Notes under the pieces: model-generated
Told to the model about the DNA's origin: nothing
Seen by the model: the letters and a program-made list of their open reading frames with translations, nothing else
Database searches by the model: none
Position numbers and translations under genes: made by a program
Shown here: positions 1 through 8,238 of the stretch, in pieces
How the letters are laid out: every line of letters begins with the position of its first letter
How positions within the stretch are numbered: the first letter of the stretch is position 1
DNA from: Rhodobiaceae bacterium UBA4490
GTDB lineage: Bacteria > Pseudomonadota > Alphaproteobacteria > Parvibaculales > Parvibaculaceae
Assembly (NCBI GenBank): GCA_002389665.1
Contig: DGNO01000003.1
Coordinates: forward strand, 62,001 to 126,000
DNA: 64,000 nt
Reading direction: 5' to 3'

Positions 1-633
1 GGGCGGAAGAAGAAGACGGTCTCGGATGTGCTCTGGACTACGGAAGAGCATGAGGCATTCTTCGAAGAAGCATTGAAACAGGGGCGCAAAGGCGTCTTTA
101 TCGTGTGCGCCTGGATGCGCTGGCAGGCGCACCGGCAGATCGATGGCGCCCTGCTCCACCGCTCATGGTTCGAGGGCGATCCGCTTTCAGCCGAGTGGAT
201 TAGGTTCGACATTTCCAAGACCGTCACCGATGCCCGTATCCCGAGCAGCGCTGAATTCCGCCAGTGCCTCCGGCTGGCCTTCGCGGACGGCATCATCCCG
301 TTCGGCCACATGGCTGTGAACGAGGACACAGGTCTGCCTTATATCTCGAAGACGGGCCGCGTCAGCCGCGCTTTCAATAAGCATGTGCGTCAGATCCTGG
401 AGCCGCTGGGCCTTGGCCATAAGAAGGTTTCCCACCTCCGGCACACGGCGATTATTGAGATGGCCCGCGCCGGCCTATCTGTGCATCAGATTCGCTCGCG
501 CACGCGTCACAGCATCAAGACCGTGGTCGACATTCTGGAGCACTATCTGCCGCCGGATGAGGCACTCTCACTGGAGGCCACATTGCAGCTCGCGGATTGG
601 CGGAAAGAACAGAGCGAGAAGGGAGGAGTTTGA
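1..633 (+). CDS. Tyrosine recombinase (phage/island-type integrase), 5'-truncated by window edge
   Basis: This is the catalytic C-terminal part of a site-specific tyrosine recombinase. The frame is open to base 1, so the N-terminal DNA-binding part is outside the window; a GTG at 28 is probably not the real start. Visible elements are an arginine box (RWQAHRQID), a lysine in DISKT, the SHLRHT box, the TRHS box and the nucleophile tyrosine in HYLPP (codon at 544). In the usual HxLRHT box the first histidine is replaced here by serine, which may lower activity. The gene ends 63 bases from the 3' end of tRNA-His, the classic position of an integrase beside its attachment site. The element it mobilises should lie to the left of the window. 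Confidence 0.85.
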   Translation, partial: GRKKKTVSDVLWTTEEHEAFFEEALKQGRKGVFIVCAWMRWQAHRQIDGALLHRSWFEGDPLSAEWIRFDISKTVTDARIPSSAEFRQCLRLAFADGIIPFGHMAVNEDTGLPYISKTGRVSRAFNKHVRQILEPLGLGHKKVSHLRHTAIIEMARAGLSVHQIRSRTRHSIKTVVDILEHYLPPDEALSLEATLQLADWRKEQSEKGGV

Positions 634-661
634 CAAAGCCTCGGCAGCCAGTTTGACAAAG
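627..661. repeat. 12-bp direct repeat between integrase and tRNA-His
   Basis: The 12-mer AGTTTGACAAAG occurs at 627-638 and again at 650-661, 23 bp apart from start to start. The first copy overlaps the integrase stop codon. Directly repeated short sequences next to an attachment site are typical of integrase arm-type or excisionase binding sites; that role is inferred. Confidence 0.5.
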
Positions 662-695
662 GCTGTGGATAAGAGGGCTAAGTCATTGAAAGTAA

Positions 696-772
696 TGGTA
701 CAGCCGCCCCGGCTCGAACGGGGGACCTCCTGATCCACAATCAGGCGCTCTAACCTACTGAGCTACGGCTGC
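696..772 (-). tRNA. tRNA-His (anticodon GTG)
   Basis: Read on the minus strand this folds as a full cloverleaf: acceptor 766-772 with 700-706, D arm, anticodon arm CCTGA-TTGTGGA-TCAGG, T arm with TTCGAGC, and an encoded CCA at 696-698. The anticodon is GTG. The discriminator is A73, the first pair is G1-U72, and the base before G1 is T, so there is no encoded G-1. This matches the atypical tRNA-His known from a group of alphaproteobacteria. Its 3' end faces the integrase gene and probably contains the attachment site. Confidence 0.95.
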
Positions 773-934
773 ACACCATAGGAAAACCGGCGAAATCCGC
801 CAAAACGGCAGAGGGGCAAGGCCCCTTGCGCCGGTCGGGCGGACCATAATTCGCCTCCCCGGCCAAAGCAAGGGGCTGATTGCGGTTTCCCCCGCCAAAT
901 ATCGCGCTTTATCGCTATGGCCGGGACGTCCCGG

Positions 935-2344
935 TCAGCCTGCAGGCTGGACCATGGAAGCCACGAAATCCGGCCAGACGGCAGAGGCGAAAACCAGCAG
1001 GATTGCAAGCGGGCAAAGGATGCGGATGGCAAAGAGCCAGAGGCGGAACCAGAGCGCGCCTGCGCGGGTGACGCCCAGCGCCGCCATTACCTCCTCACGC
1101 GAGAGCGCCCAGCCGGCAAAAAGCGCCATCAGAATGCCGACCGTCGGCTGCACCCAGCTCGTGACCGTGAAATCGAATATATCGAAAACGGTCTTGCCAT
1201 CCAGAAGACCAAGGCTCGCCAGCGGATAGAATTCCGACCAATCGTTGAAGGAGAGGACCGAGGCAAGTCCGAGCAACCAGCAGGCCCCGCCCACAACGAG
1301 CGTCGCCGTGCGCCGACCGCCGGAGAACTTCTCCTCCGCCCAGGAGACCGCCGGCTCCAGGAGAGAAATGGCCGAGGTGATGGCGGCAACCGAGAGAAGA
1401 ACGAAGAAGGCCGTGCCCACCAGGACGCCATTGTCCATCTGCCCGAAAGCAATTGGCACCGTCACAAAGACGAGGCCGGGTCCGGCGCCTGGCGCGAGCG
1501 CATAAGTAAAGACCAGCGGAAAGATCGCAAGCCCCGCCAAGAGCGCAACACCCGTATCGGCGAGCGCAATAATGAAGGCGGAGCGGGGGATGGAAATCGA
1601 CTGATCGAGATAGGCCCCATAAGTCATCATCGCGCCGAGGGCGACGGAAACGGAGAAGAACCCCTGCCCCACGGCGGTGAGGAACGTCATGGCCGTAACT
1701 TTGGAAAAATCGGCCTTAAAGAGAAAGCCGAGCGCCTGATCGAAGCCGGGCGTCTGAGCGGCGTAGACCACCATGCCGAGCAACAGGAGAAAGAGTAGCG
1801 GCATGAGCGTCGTCACCGCCCGCTCGATGCCTTTATGGAGGCCGCCAATGACGATGACGATATTGATGCCCATGAAAAGCGTATGCCAGAAAAAGAGCGG
1901 CAGGGGGGAGGCGGTGAAATCGGCAAAGAGCGCGCCCGAGCCTTCCCCGTCCACACCGGCAAAAGCATTGGAGACGGCGAGCGTCGTGTATTTCAGCGCC
2001 CAGCCGCCGATCACCGAATAATAAGAAAGAACGACAAAAGCGCCGATCGTACCGCCCCAGCCGATGACGGCCCAGAGCCGCGCTTTCTTGTGTGCGCGGG
2101 CAAGGCGGACCATGGAGCCGATGGGGCTTTGCCCGCCCATGCGCCCGATCAGGATTTCGGCGATCAGAATGGGCAGCGCGATTCCGAGCGTCGTCATCAT
2201 ATAGATAATGACGAAGGCCGCGCCGCCATTCTCGCCCGCAATGAAGGGAAAGCGCCAGATATTGCCAAGGCCCACGGCGCTGCCGATGGCCGCCATCAAA
2301 AACGCAAAGCGCGAAGACCAATGTTCATGCGCAAAGGTTGTCAT
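935..2344 (-). CDS. Sodium-dependent neurotransmitter/amino-acid transporter (SNF/NSS family)
   Basis: A 469-residue inner-membrane secondary transporter of the neurotransmitter:sodium symporter (LeuT-like) family, expected to take up an amino acid or related compound with Na+. The family signature GSAVGLGNIWRFP lies at about residues 21-33 in the first helix, followed by further hydrophobic segments consistent with 11-12 transmembrane helices (for example IYMMTTLGIALPILIAEIL and the VIGWGGTIGAFVVLSYY stretch). The start ATG at 2344 is directly followed by the short cytoplasmic tail expected for the family. It is transcribed toward tRNA-His and stands alone, back to back with the hydrolase at 2534. 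The substrate cannot be told from the sequence. Confidence 0.92.
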   Translation of the reverse strand: MTTFAHEHWSSRFAFLMAAIGSAVGLGNIWRFPFIAGENGGAAFVIIYMMTTLGIALPILIAEILIGRMGGQSPIGSMVRLARAHKKARLWAVIGWGGTIGAFVVLSYYSVIGGWALKYTTLAVSNAFAGVDGEGSGALFADFTASPLPLFFWHTLFMGINIVIVIGGLHKGIERAVTTLMPLLFLLLLGMVVYAAQTPGFDQALGFLFKADFSKVTAMTFLTAVGQGFFSVSVALGAMMTYGAYLDQSISIPRSAFIIALADTGVALLAGLAIFPLVFTYALAPGAGPGLVFVTVPIAFGQMDNGVLVGTAFFVLLSVAAITSAISLLEPAVSWAEEKFSGGRRTATLVVGGACWLLGLASVLSFNDWSEFYPLASLGLLDGKTVFDIFDFTVTSWVQPTVGILMALFAGWALSREEVMAALGVTRAGALWFRLWLFAIRILCPLAILLVFASAVWPDFVASMVQPAG

Positions 2345-2533
2345 AAATCCCCCACTCTAAAATCGTTCTGTCATTGGCCCCTTTGCGCGGAGCCTCCCCA
2401 TCCCTAAAGTGGGGACCAATCTAGCGGAAAGAAAAACCTCTGTCAGGCCGCTACCTGCGTTGACCCGGCAGGACCAGCCCGCCATATAAAACCGGCTGAG
2501 ACCCGTGGATGCCAAAAGAGGAGAGATGCCCCC

Positions 2534-3463
2534 ATGACCGCGCCAATCGAAACGGCTTTCATCGATGCCAACGGGCTGCGCTTCGAGGTGGATATGTGCG
2601 GGACGGGGGAGAAATTCGCGCTGCTGCTGCACGGCTTTCCGGAAAGCAAACATTCCTGGCGCTTTCAATTGCCGCTTCTGGCCGAGCTCGGCTACACGGT
2701 CTGGGCGCCCAATCTGCGCGGCTATGGCCATTCGAGCCGCCCAGGCAAAGTTGCCGATTACCGGCTCGATCAGCTCCTTGACGATGTAAGCGGGCTGATC
2801 GATGCCGCCGCCGCACGCGGGCACAAGGGCCCCGTCACACTCATGGCGCATGACTGGGGCGGCGTGATCGGCTGGACTTACGCGCTCACCGCGCCGCGGC
2901 CGATCGAACGCTTCGTCGTGATGAACCTACCCCACCCGCATCTCTTCTTGAAGAACGGACGCACGCTCGCGCAGCTCAAACGCTCCTGGTATGTCTTCTT
3001 CTTTCAGATCCCCGGCGTGCCGGAAATGTTGTTCAAGGCGCGCGGCGGCGATGCCATCGGCAAGGCTTTTTACAATATGGCCGTCGACAAAAGCCGCTTC
3101 CCTGAGGAAGTACTGGCGCATTACCGGGAAAACGCCCTCCTGCCCGGCGCGATGCGCGCCATGATCAATTATTACCGCGCCAATTTCCGCCACAACCCCT
3201 ATCAGCATGTCTGGGCGGAGCCGCCGAAGCTCGACATTCCCACCCTGATGATCTGGGGCGAGGAAGACAGCGCACTCGGCAAGGAACTGACTTACGGCAC
3301 CGAAGAACTTGTCAGCGATCTCACAATCCGCTACTTGCCGGAAGTCTCGCACTGGGTGCAGCAGGAAGCACCCGAGACCGTCAACGCCATGATCAAAGCC
3401 TGGCTCGAAGGAAAACCCGTGCCGCAAGCCGGCACGCGCGGCAAACTTCTCACGGCTGCATAA
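2534..3463 (+). CDS. Alpha/beta hydrolase, epoxide-hydrolase-like
   Basis: A 309-residue cytoplasmic alpha/beta-hydrolase. Visible are the oxyanion box LLHGFPES (residues 31-38), the strand-turn PNLRGYGHSSRP, the nucleophile elbow HDWGG with Asp107, a cap tyrosine in NYYRA, the acid region GEEDSALG and the catalytic histidine in VSHWVQ. An aspartate nucleophile with a cap tyrosine fits soluble epoxide hydrolases; haloacetate dehalogenases share the fold, so the substrate is open. The ATG lies after AGGAGAGATGCCCCC. The small gene at 3493 follows by 29 bases and may be co-transcribed. Confidence 0.85.
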   Translation: MTAPIETAFIDANGLRFEVDMCGTGEKFALLLHGFPESKHSWRFQLPLLAELGYTVWAPNLRGYGHSSRPGKVADYRLDQLLDDVSGLIDAAAARGHKGPVTLMAHDWGGVIGWTYALTAPRPIERFVVMNLPHPHLFLKNGRTLAQLKRSWYVFFFQIPGVPEMLFKARGGDAIGKAFYNMAVDKSRFPEEVLAHYRENALLPGAMRAMINYYRANFRHNPYQHVWAEPPKLDIPTLMIWGEEDSALGKELTYGTEELVSDLTIRYLPEVSHWVQQEAPETVNAMIKAWLEGKPVPQAGTRGKLLTAA

Positions 3464-3492
3464 GCCGGGGGCCGGCCCCAAGGACAAGCGCT

Positions 3493-3729
3493 ATGAGCAA
3501 GAATAACGGCATCAACCGCGAAACCGCGATGGAAGGCGAGATACAGATCGGTCCAACCTCGCTCGGCATGGTGCGCCTTTATGTGCGCGGCGAGAACTTC
3601 GATCTGCCGATGGATTTCACCCCCGAAGAAGCGCGCGAGATTGCCGAGGAAATCGTTTCTGCTGCGGAAGAAGCGCAAGGCATGGCGGGTAAAGGCAAGA
3701 ACAAGGGCGGCAAAGCCCCGCGCCGTTAA
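3493..3729 (+). CDS. Small conserved alphaproteobacterial protein (DUF6324-like)
   Basis: A 78-residue soluble protein with an N-terminal half of short beta-type segments (GEIQIGPTSLGMVRLYV), a helix rich in glutamate (PEEAREIAEEIVSAAEE) and a basic, glycine-rich tail ending PRR. From memory the pattern resembles DUF6324 proteins of alphaproteobacteria, but I cannot confirm it. No function is known to me. It follows the hydrolase by 29 bases. The start is the ATG at 3493 with a weak GGACAAG ribosome site. Confidence 0.7.
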   Translation: MSKNNGINRETAMEGEIQIGPTSLGMVRLYVRGENFDLPMDFTPEEAREIAEEIVSAAEEAQGMAGKGKNKGGKAPRR

Positions 3730-3955
3730 CCATCTTCGCTCTCATTTGTTTGAAAACACGCTCATTGCTGGCCGTTTGGCGTGTAGCGCGATAAACTTAG
3801 AGTAATCCCTCTTCTGCCAGGGCCCCTTGCGCATTATGTGCAGGCATAACTCCCATACGCGCCCAAAGAAGAGGCGTCCGTATGCGGACAGCACCGGGCT
3901 GGAAGAGGGTTTTCGCGCATATGAGCCGGCCTTACGGGCCTGATGGGAAAGAGGC

Positions 3956-6226
3956 GTGGACGTGGAATATGGTGGCAACGGGGCACTGAATGCCGACGAC
4001 GCTGTGCCCGGCCTTGATGTCTTGCAAGAGGCAAACCATCCCGTTTGGCTGTGGGACCTGCACCGCCAGCGCATTTCCTGGGGCAATGGCGCGGCACTCA
4101 CTTTCTGGCAGGAAGAAACGCTGCTCGATCTGATCGAGCATGAGTTCGATCCGGCCGATCCCATGGCCGCGCTCTTCTCCGATATTCAGCAATCGGGCCC
4201 GAATGAGACCGGGCTTTATCCCGTCACGCTCGACCTTTTGGATGGGCGCCGCCCCGTGACCTTGCGCTGCCGCCTTTTGATGCTGGATGACGGACAGCCC
4301 GGCATTCTTGCCGAGCTGGCAGAAGAAGCGAGCGCCGAGACAGGCCGCTTCACGCGCTTCGGGCAGATGGTGGAACAAGCTCCGCTTGCCCTCTCGCTTT
4401 TCGATCTTGACGGCCAGCTTCTTTATCAGAACCCGAAAGCCGAGCGGCTGCTCGGGCGCAGCACCGCCCATAGCTCGCTTGCCACCCTTCTCGGCGACAG
4501 CGATCTTGCCGAAACCCTGCTCGGTAAATCTGCCCGCTCCGGCACGGCGAGCCGGCTCGTCGAGGTAAAGGCAAGCGAGACGAAAGGCGCTGCGCCTTTT
4601 CTCTGCCGCCTCACTTTGCGCAAAGTCGAAGACCCGGAAACTGGAGCAAGCGCCGTGGTCGCCCTTTGGCGCGATGCGGCGATGCGCAATGCCGCGCTTG
4701 AAACCGCGGCAGGCGAGAAAGCGGAGCTGCAGGCGCTGCTCGATGCGGTCTCCGATTTTCAATGGCGCATGGCCTACCGCGACGGGGCGATGCGCTTTAC
4801 CGCCATGTCGGAAGGGTTCGAGGCGCTGACCGGGGTGAAAGCCGAAACGCTTGAAGGGCTCTCTTTCGAGGAACTAGCGCTGCGCGAGAATGTGGAGCTT
4901 TCCCCGGCCCTGCGCCAGGCGCTGTCCGGCGGCAGCCCGTGGCGGGACATCGAGCTTGCCTGGACCAAGGGGGACTGCACAGAAAACAAAGACGCGCTCT
5001 ATCTTTCTTTTTCCGCCGTACCCCTGCGTACACGCGAGGGGCGGCAAACGGGCTGGGCCGGGATCGGCAAGCGCGCTGCCCCGCCGCAGAAGAAATCCCC
5101 GCCCGCTCTCAGCGAAGATATTGCGCTTTTCGAAACATTGAAGTTCGGCGTGTTGCTGCTCGATGCCAAAGGTACGGTGACGGGCGCGAACGCCTATGCG
5201 CGGCAGATCTTCAATATCCCGCTGCACGGCATGCCCGTCTGCGAAAGCTTCAGCGCGCAGGATAAAACCGCCATCGAGGGCGAGCTTGCCGCGCTGCACG
5301 CCGAAACAAAGCTTGCGCCTGAAAAAGACGATACGGGCCTTTCAGTTCTGCTGCCTGCCGCGCGCACGCGCACCGGCACGGATCAGCCATTGCGGCTCTT
5401 CCTCTTCGACCGGGCAGCGGAAGGCGCACCGCGCCCGCTTGCGGTTTTTTTTAAAACCTCGAGCGAAGAGCTTAGCCGGGCGGAGACCATGCGCTCCTCC
5501 CTCGCCCAAGCACAAACCGCGCTGAAGCGTAAATCAGATGTCACCGCGAATATCGCGCATGAGCTGCGCACACCGCTCAACGCCATTCTCGGCTTTTCCG
5601 AGATCATGCGCGATGAACGCTTCGGGCCGGTGGATAATGAAAAATACAAAGGCTATATCGCCAATATTCACAAGAGCGGACAATATCTGCTCAGCCTGAT
5701 CAACGACTTCCTCGATCTGTCGAAAGTCGAGGCAGGCGGCTTCACGCCGAACTTCGAGCAGGTGGAATTGCTGCCGCTTCTGGAAGACTGCCTGGAGCTT
5801 ATCCGGCCTGCCGCGAATGAGCAGAATGTCATTGTGCGCTCCGATGCGCAGGAAGACCTGCCCCCCGTCGTTGCCGACCGCCGCTCGCTGCGCCAGGTAA
5901 TTTTGAACCTGCTGTCCAACGCGGTGAAATTTACACCCGAAGGCGGTCAGGTGAGTCTGAGCGCGGAAACGGACGAGGCCGGCAATCTTCTCATCACCGT
6001 CAAGGATACGGGCGTCGGCATGGACGAGGCGGACTTACGCCGGGCGATGGAGCCTTACGGACAAGGCCGCCTTGGCGCGTCGCGCAGCGGCGGCACCGGG
6101 CTCGGCCTGCCGCTTTCCCGCGCGCTTTGCGAGGCGAACCATGCAAGCTTCGCGATCTCATCCATCCCCGGCGAGGGAACGGAAATCATCATCACTTTCC
6201 CCAGCACCCAGGTGCTTTTAGGTTAA
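3956..6226 (+). CDS. PAS-domain sensor histidine kinase (DivJ/PleC-like catalytic core)
   Basis: A 756-residue hybrid-free histidine kinase. No transmembrane segment is visible, so it should be cytoplasmic. The N-terminal 500 residues contain several PAS-like repeats (about 15-60, 130-190, 250-340, 390-440). The dimerisation and phosphoacceptor box NIAHELRTPLNAILGF has His535; the ATPase domain shows the N box NLLSNAVKF (Asn655), G1 DTGVGMDE and G2 GGTGLGLPL. The sequence after the H box (IMRDERFGPVDNEKYKGYI) is like the Caulobacter PleC/DivJ group that phosphorylates DivK and PleD; that link is by resemblance only. The start is GTG at 3956 after GGGAAAGAGGC. No response regulator is adjacent. 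It overlaps the convergent gene by 4 bases. Confidence 0.9.
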   Translation: MDVEYGGNGALNADDAVPGLDVLQEANHPVWLWDLHRQRISWGNGAALTFWQEETLLDLIEHEFDPADPMAALFSDIQQSGPNETGLYPVTLDLLDGRRPVTLRCRLLMLDDGQPGILAELAEEASAETGRFTRFGQMVEQAPLALSLFDLDGQLLYQNPKAERLLGRSTAHSSLATLLGDSDLAETLLGKSARSGTASRLVEVKASETKGAAPFLCRLTLRKVEDPETGASAVVALWRDAAMRNAALETAAGEKAELQALLDAVSDFQWRMAYRDGAMRFTAMSEGFEALTGVKAETLEGLSFEELALRENVELSPALRQALSGGSPWRDIELAWTKGDCTENKDALYLSFSAVPLRTREGRQTGWAGIGKRAAPPQKKSPPALSEDIALFETLKFGVLLLDAKGTVTGANAYARQIFNIPLHGMPVCESFSAQDKTAIEGELAALHAETKLAPEKDDTGLSVLLPAARTRTGTDQPLRLFLFDRAAEGAPRPLAVFFKTSSEELSRAETMRSSLAQAQTALKRKSDVTANIAHELRTPLNAILGFSEIMRDERFGPVDNEKYKGYIANIHKSGQYLLSLINDFLDLSKVEAGGFTPNFEQVELLPLLEDCLELIRPAANEQNVIVRSDAQEDLPPVVADRRSLRQVILNLLSNAVKFTPEGGQVSLSAETDEAGNLLITVKDTGVGMDEADLRRAMEPYGQGRLGASRSGGTGLGLPLSRALCEANHASFAISSIPGEGTEIIITFPSTQVLLG

Positions 6227-8166
6227 GCCTGAAGCTCGGCGATATTTTCGAACAATTTCAGCGCTTCGGGATTGGCCAGCGCTTCCTTGTTCTTGATGGC
6301 GCGGCCATGCACCACATCGCGCACGGCAAGCTCGGTGATCTTGCCCGATTTCGTGCGCGGAATATCTGCAACGGCAATCACCTTGGCCGGCACATGGCGC
6401 GGCGAAGCGCCGGTGCGGATCTTCGTCTTGATGCGCTTGATGAGGTCATCCGTCAGTTCTTCGCCGGTGCGCAGCACGACGAACAGCACGACGCGCACAT
6501 CGCCGTCCTTGTCCTGGCCGATGGCGACGCTTTCCATCACTTCTTCAAGCTGCTCGACCTGCGCGTAGATTTCCGCCGTGCCGATGCGCACCCCGCCCGG
6601 ATTGAGCGTGGCATCGGAGCGGCCATGAATGATCATGCCGCCTTCCGGCGTCGGCTCGGCAAAGTCGCCGTGGCACCAGACATTATCGAAACGCTCGAAA
6701 TAGGCCGCGCGGTATTTCTTGCCGTCCTCATCGTTCCAGAAACCGATGGGCATGGAAGGGAAAGGTTTGGTGCAGACAAGCTCGCCTTTGCCGCTTGAAA
6801 GAGGCCTGCCCTCTTCATCCCAAACCTCCACCGCCATGCCGAGGCCTTTCGCCTGGATCTGGCCGCGATAGACGGGGCCGATGGGATTACCGAGCACGAA
6901 GCAGGAGACGATATCCGTGCCGCCGGAAATCGAGCACAGCGCCACGTCTTTCTTCACCGCGTCATAAACATAATCGAACCCTTCCGGCACGAGCGGCGAG
7001 CCGGTGGAAAGGATCATACGCATGGCGCCGAGCTCATGAGTGTCCGCGGGGTGGAAATGATCGTTCTTCAAAGCATCGATAAACTTTGCCGACGCGCCGA
7101 AGACATTGACGCGGAGCTCATCAGCATAATCGAAAAGCACATTGCCGGAAGGATAAAAAGGCGAGCCGTCATAAAGCGCGAGCGTTGCCCCGGCGGCAAG
7201 GCCCGAGACGAGCCAGTTCCACATCATCCAGCCGCAAGTGGTGAAGTAGAAAAGCGTCTCTCCCGGCTTGATGTCGCAGTGCAGCCGGTGCTCTTTCAAA
7301 TGCTGGAGAAGCGTGCCGCCTGCCGAATGGACGATGCATTTGGGCGCGCCCGTCGTGCCGCTCGAAAACATGATGTAAAGGGGATGCGCGAAAGGCAGCG
7401 GCTCGAAGGCGATCTTACCCGCTTCATAAGGCGCCGCCGCCTCTTCCCAGGAGATTTGATTTTTCACCGCGCTTACATCCGCGCCGATAAGCGGCACGGT
7501 GATGCATTTTTCAAGCGTCGGCAGCGCCGCCACGATCTCGGCCAGCTTGTCGCCGCAAGGCAGTTCCTTGCCATTATAACGGTAGCCGTCACAGGCAATG
7601 AGAAGCTTGGGCTCGATCTGGCCGAACCTGTCGAGTACGCCTTTCACGCCAAAATCGGGCGAGCAAGAAGACCAGATGGCGCCGATGCTGGCAGCGGCAA
7701 GCATCGCAATTACCGTCTCGGGCATGTTCGGCATGAAAGCTGCCACCCGGTCGCCGGGGGCAAGGCCGAAGGCGCGGAAGGCCTGGGCCATTTTAGAAAC
7801 TTCATCGTGAAGTTCCCGCCAGCTCCAGCTGCGCCCGCGCGCCCCTTCCTGATTGAAATGAAGCGCCGGGCTTTCATCTTTTAGGCGCAGGAGGTTTTCG
7901 GTGAAATTGAGCCGGGCCTCGGGGAAGAATTTCGCGCCCGGCATCTTGCCGCCATCCACAAGAACCTTGCCGCCCTTCTCGCCGATAATTCCGCATTCGT
8001 CCCAAACAAGCTCCCAAAAGGCTTCGGGCTCGGCCACGGACCAGGCATGAAACGCCTCATAACCCTCTTGCGGGGCGCCGAAGCGGGCATGGGCCTTCTT
8101 CATGAAAGCGGTCAGATTGGCATCGGCGACAGCCTTTGCCGAGGGGCGCCAGAGCGGCTCGGTCAT
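6223..8166 (-). CDS. Acetoacetyl-CoA synthetase (acetoacetate--CoA ligase)
   Basis: A 647-residue member of the acyl-adenylate-forming family. It should activate acetoacetate to acetoacetyl-CoA with ATP, linking ketone bodies or polyhydroxybutyrate turnover to central metabolism. The opening MTEPLWRPS, the acetyl-CoA synthetase N-terminal segment, the P-loop FSSGTTGAPKCIVHSAGG, the SGGTDIVSCF region and the C-terminal lysine motif RTKSGKITE are all present, and length fits the family. The start ATG is preceded by GGAGGATCCGAT. It lies 72 bases downstream of the ABC exporter on the same strand, and its last bases overlap the histidine kinase end. Confidence 0.93.
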   Translation of the reverse strand: MTEPLWRPSAKAVADANLTAFMKKAHARFGAPQEGYEAFHAWSVAEPEAFWELVWDECGIIGEKGGKVLVDGGKMPGAKFFPEARLNFTENLLRLKDESPALHFNQEGARGRSWSWRELHDEVSKMAQAFRAFGLAPGDRVAAFMPNMPETVIAMLAAASIGAIWSSCSPDFGVKGVLDRFGQIEPKLLIACDGYRYNGKELPCGDKLAEIVAALPTLEKCITVPLIGADVSAVKNQISWEEAAAPYEAGKIAFEPLPFAHPLYIMFSSGTTGAPKCIVHSAGGTLLQHLKEHRLHCDIKPGETLFYFTTCGWMMWNWLVSGLAAGATLALYDGSPFYPSGNVLFDYADELRVNVFGASAKFIDALKNDHFHPADTHELGAMRMILSTGSPLVPEGFDYVYDAVKKDVALCSISGGTDIVSCFVLGNPIGPVYRGQIQAKGLGMAVEVWDEEGRPLSSGKGELVCTKPFPSMPIGFWNDEDGKKYRAAYFERFDNVWCHGDFAEPTPEGGMIIHGRSDATLNPGGVRIGTAEIYAQVEQLEEVMESVAIGQDKDGDVRVVLFVVLRTGEELTDDLIKRIKTKIRTGASPRHVPAKVIAVADIPRTKSGKITELAVRDVVHGRAIKNKEALANPEALKLFENIAELQA

Positions 8167-8238
8167 ATCGGATCCTCCATGGGCCCCCTTTTAAGGCGGG
8201 CGGGCCCTTTGAACAAGAACCCGCCCGGCCCTCTTTCT

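Noticed and set aside
3807..3909. Inverted repeat CCCTCTTC / GAAGAGGG before the histidine kinase as an ncRNA
   Set aside because: The 87-base gap and lack of further pairing give no support.
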